Assembly: GCF_030124175.1 (NCBI RefSeq)
Contig: NZ_JASKMT010000015.1
Coordinates: forward strand, 62,001 to 126,000
Direction of reading: 5' to 3'
Length of the DNA: 64,000 nucleotides
Origin: Streptomyces sp. 549
Lineage (GTDB): Bacteria; Actinomycetota; Actinomycetes; Streptomycetales; Streptomycetaceae
The translations under genes and the position numbers were made by a program. Shown piece by piece: positions 61,682 through 64,000 of the stretch (the stretch's first letter is position 1; every line of letters begins with the position of its first letter). The notes beneath the pieces were generated by a model. It searched no databases. It had not been told where the DNA came from and was given only the letters and a program-made list of their open reading frames with translations.

Positions 61682-63423
61682 ACGTGCATCCGGAACTACT
61701 AGCCGCCGCGCGCCCGGCCCGCCGCCCGCTGCTCGGCGCCACCGCGCTGCTCACCGCGGTCACCGCCGGGCACGTCGCGCAGGCCGTCCTGCTCGCCTTC
61801 GCGCTCGCCGCCGTGGCCCGCGGCGAGACGGAACGGCTGCCGCTGCTGATCGGTGCCGTGCTCGCGGTCGCCGCCGTGCGGGCCCGGCTCGCCTGGTGGC
61901 AGCGCCGGACCGCCGCCGACGCCGGCACCCGCGCCCGGGTCGCGCTGCGCGACCGGCTGGTGGGCCACCTCGCCGCGCTCGGCCCGGCCCACCTCACCGC
62001 CTCCCGGGCCGGTGCCGTGCGCACCACGCTGGTGGACGGTGTGGAAGGCGTGGACGCCTACCTCTCCCGCTACCTGCCGCAGCTCGTCGTGACCTGCGTG
62101 GTGCCGCCGCTGCTGCTCGTCGGCATCGCGCTGCTGCCCGGCCCGCCCGTACTGCTGCTCGGCCTGGTTCCGGCGCTGCTGCTCGCCCTGCTCGGCCCGC
62201 GGGCCTGGGACCGCCTGCTGGCCCGCCGCGGACGGGAGCACTGGGACACCTACGAGGCGCTCGGCGCCGACTACCTGGAGGCACTCCAGGGCATGCCCGC
62301 GCTGCGGGCCGCCGGCGCGGTCTCCAGGACCCGCGAGCGACTGCAGCGCCGCTCGGCCGCCCTGCACCGCGCGACCGTGGCCAAGCTGCGGGTGTCGCTG
62401 GTCGACACCGCGCTCACCGACCTCGCCGTGCAGGGCGGCACCGCCGCCGCCGCGCTGCTGGCGTGCTGGTCCGCGGTCTCCGGCCACACCACCGCGACCG
62501 GCACCTACCTGCTGCTGCTGCTCGCCTCCGAGTGCTTCCGCCCGATCCGCGACCTGTCGCGGGAGTGGCACGCCGGATACCTCGGCGCGTCCGCCGCCGA
62601 CGGGCTGGCCGCCCTGCGAACCGCCCGTCCGGAGGTCGCCGACACCGGTACCGGCACCGAACGGCCCGCCGCGGCCCCCGAGATACGTTTCGAGAAGGTC
62701 ACCTTCCGCTACCCGGACGCGGCCGGACCCGCCCTGCGCGACGTCAGCTTCACCGCGCCCGCCGGGCGCACCACCGCCGTCGTCGGCCCGTCAGGCGCCG
62801 GCAAGTCGACCCTGGTGGCGCTGCTGCTGCGGGAGCGGGAACCGCAGCACGGCCGCGTGCTGCTCGACGGCCGGGACGTCGCCGACCGCACGCTGCACGC
62901 ACTGCGCCGGGGCGTGGCCGTGGTCTCCCAGGAGACCTACCTCTTCCACGCCTCCGTCGAGGACAACCTGCGCCTGGCCCGGCCCGGAGCCACCGACGCC
63001 GAACTGCGGGCGGCAGCCGCCTCGGCAGGCGTGCACGAGGAGATCACCGCGCTGCCCGACGGCTACGCGACCGTGCTCGGCGAGCGCGGCGCGACCCTCT
63101 CCGGCGGGCAGCGGCAGCGCCTCGCGCTGGCCCGCGCGCTGCTCGCCGACGCGCCGGTGCTGGTGCTCGACGAGGCGACCAGCGCGGTCGACGAGCGCCG
63201 CGAGGCCCGCATCACCGCCGAACTGCTCGCCGCGGCCCGCGGACGGACCTGCCTGGTCGTCGCCCACCGGCTGGCCGCCGTGCAGGACGCCGACCGCATA
63301 GTCGTCCTGGCCGCCGGCCGGGTGGACGCGGTCGGCGACCACCGCACGCTGCTCGCCGCCGACGGCACCTACGCCGCGCTGCACCGCGCCGACCGGACCT
63401 GCGAAGGAGAGCGCGCCGCATGA
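61678..63423 (+). CDS. ABC exporter half-transporter (CydD-like), membrane-ATPase fusion
   Basis: 581-residue fused exporter. Six transmembrane helices occupy ~20-300. The ATPase follows with Walker A GPSGAGKST, Q-loop VVSQETYLFHASVEDNLRLA, signature TLSGGQRQRLALARAL, Walker B VLVLDEATSAVD and switch VAHRL. ATG 61678 overlaps the SagB stop behind CGGGAGA. With the next gene it probably forms a heterodimer that exports the modified peptide. No peptidase-C39 domain is present, so leader removal must be done by another protein. Confidence 0.92.
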   Translation: MNVHPELLAAARPARRPLLGATALLTAVTAGHVAQAVLLAFALAAVARGETERLPLLIGAVLAVAAVRARLAWWQRRTAADAGTRARVALRDRLVGHLAALGPAHLTASRAGAVRTTLVDGVEGVDAYLSRYLPQLVVTCVVPPLLLVGIALLPGPPVLLLGLVPALLLALLGPRAWDRLLARRGREHWDTYEALGADYLEALQGMPALRAAGAVSRTRERLQRRSAALHRATVAKLRVSLVDTALTDLAVQGGTAAAALLACWSAVSGHTTATGTYLLLLLASECFRPIRDLSREWHAGYLGASAADGLAALRTARPEVADTGTGTERPAAAPEIRFEKVTFRYPDAAGPALRDVSFTAPAGRTTAVVGPSGAGKSTLVALLLREREPQHGRVLLDGRDVADRTLHALRRGVAVVSQETYLFHASVEDNLRLARPGATDAELRAAAASAGVHEEITALPDGYATVLGERGATLSGGQRQRLALARALLADAPVLVLDEATSAVDERREARITAELLAAARGRTCLVVAHRLAAVQDADRIVVLAAGRVDAVGDHRTLLAADGTYAALHRADRTCEGERAA

Positions 63424-64000
63424 CCACCGCGACCACCCCCGACCCCGCCGCGACCACCCCCGACCCGGCCGTGACCGCCCCCGCCCCGGCCGCCCCCGCC
63501 CCGCTCCCGCCGCGCGGCGCGCTGCGGGCCCTGCTGCCCGCACTGGCCCGGCACCCCGGCGTCGTCGTCCGCACCTGCGGGGCGGCGCTCGCCGAACAGG
63601 CGGCGCTGGTCGCGCTGGTGGCGCTGGCCGCGCACACCGTCGGCACGGCCGTGCTCGACGGCACCGCGCCGTCGGGCGGCACGGTCGCGGTGCTGGTGGC
63701 GCTGGTCCTGCTGCGGGCCTTCACCACCTGGCGGGAGATGGACCTCTCGCACGACCTCGCCTACCGGGTGCTCGCCGAACTGCGCGTCGGCGTGTTCGAC
63801 GGACTGGCCCGCAGCGCGCCCGCCCGGGTCGCGGGCAAACGCAGCGGCGACCTGGCGGCGACCGCCATGTCGGACGTCGAGGCGCTGGAGTTCTTCTACG
63901 CGCACACCACCGCGCAGCTGCTCGCCTCCACCACGGTGTGCGCGGCCGGCGGCACGGTGCTGCTGGTGGTGGAGCCGTGGCTGGCCGTCGCGGTGCTGCC
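63420..64000 (+). CDS. ABC exporter half-transporter, second subunit (runs off the window)
   Basis: ATG 63420 overlaps the previous stop codon (ATGA). The first 193 codons are inside the window. A Thr/Pro/Ala-rich tail (TTPDPAATTPDPAVTAPAP) precedes transmembrane helices typical of an exporter (TVAVLVALVLLRAFTTWREMDLSHDLAYRVLAELR, then GKRSGDLAATAMSDVEALEFFYAH). The ATPase part lies beyond position 64000. It is the expected partner of the CydD-like half. Confidence 0.88.
   Translation, partial: MTTATTPDPAATTPDPAVTAPAPAAPAPLPPRGALRALLPALARHPGVVVRTCGAALAEQAALVALVALAAHTVGTAVLDGTAPSGGTVAVLVALVLLRAFTTWREMDLSHDLAYRVLAELRVGVFDGLARSAPARVAGKRSGDLAATAMSDVEALEFFYAHTTAQLLASTTVCAAGGTVLLVVEPWLAVAVL

Noticed and set aside
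1..64000. tRNA, rRNA, insertion sequence or prophage genes
   Set aside because: I read for cloverleaf ends, transposase DDE motifs, integrases and phage structural genes and saw none; a covariance-model search would be decisive for RNAs.

Overview
This is chromosomal DNA from a high-GC actinomycete, almost certainly a Streptomyces. Genes are packed in operons with many 4-nt ATGA/GTGA overlaps, GTG and TTG starts are common, and third positions are nearly always G or C. As I recall it, the order of the sulfur genes matches the Streptomyces coelicolor sulfite reductase/cysHCDN/sulfonate-transport cluster. I see no tRNA, rRNA, insertion sequence, phage or CRISPR array.

Layout. (a) 0-8.9 kb, minus strand: an assimilatory sulfur operon: a cysteine-containing leader peptide, sulfite reductase, a zinc-ribbon protein, cysH, cysC, cysD, cysN, then a sulfonate-type ABC importer. 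(b) 9.5-18.2 kb: a fructan/sucrose utilisation locus with two LacI regulators, a GH32 fructosidase, a sugar ABC importer and a divergent PfkB kinase; a very long operator palindrome lies in the divergent promoter. (c) 18.2-24.4 kb: a 16-bp minisatellite followed by adhE-pflB-pflA, a mixed-acid fermentation operon that is unexpected in an aerobe. (d) 24.4-46.4 kb: general genes: an acyl-CoA dehydrogenase, a YihY membrane protein, a PAS-GAF-PP2C-ATPase phosphatase, RsgA, a two-component system with a divergent ABC exporter, two MFS transporters around a winged-helix regulator, Ada-AlkA and Ogt DNA repair, a PP2C-like protein, a DUF2637 membrane protein, a FhuF-like iron reductase behind an iron box, and a GntR regulator. 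(e) 47.4-64 kb: a metal-related block. It holds a P1B-type metal-efflux ATPase with a divergent NmtR-like sensor, then a FecBCDE-type importer behind a Zur-like box, and then a second Zur-like box driving a RiPP cluster.

The RiPP cluster is the main find. A 39-residue precursor with no cysteine is followed by a 16-bp terminator hairpin, an E1-like leader-binding protein, a CocE/S15 hydrolase, a YcaO cyclodehydratase, a SagB-type flavin dehydrogenase and two ABC exporter halves; the second half runs off the window. Co-regulation with a metallophore-type importer suggests that the product is a ribosomally made metal (zinc) chelator. That is inference: the genes and boxes are seen directly, the product and the metal are not.

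Two short peptides share an R-H-x-D-L motif. One (8744-8827) is the leader in front of sulfite reductase; the other (29806-29877) is an unexpected relative upstream of rsgA.
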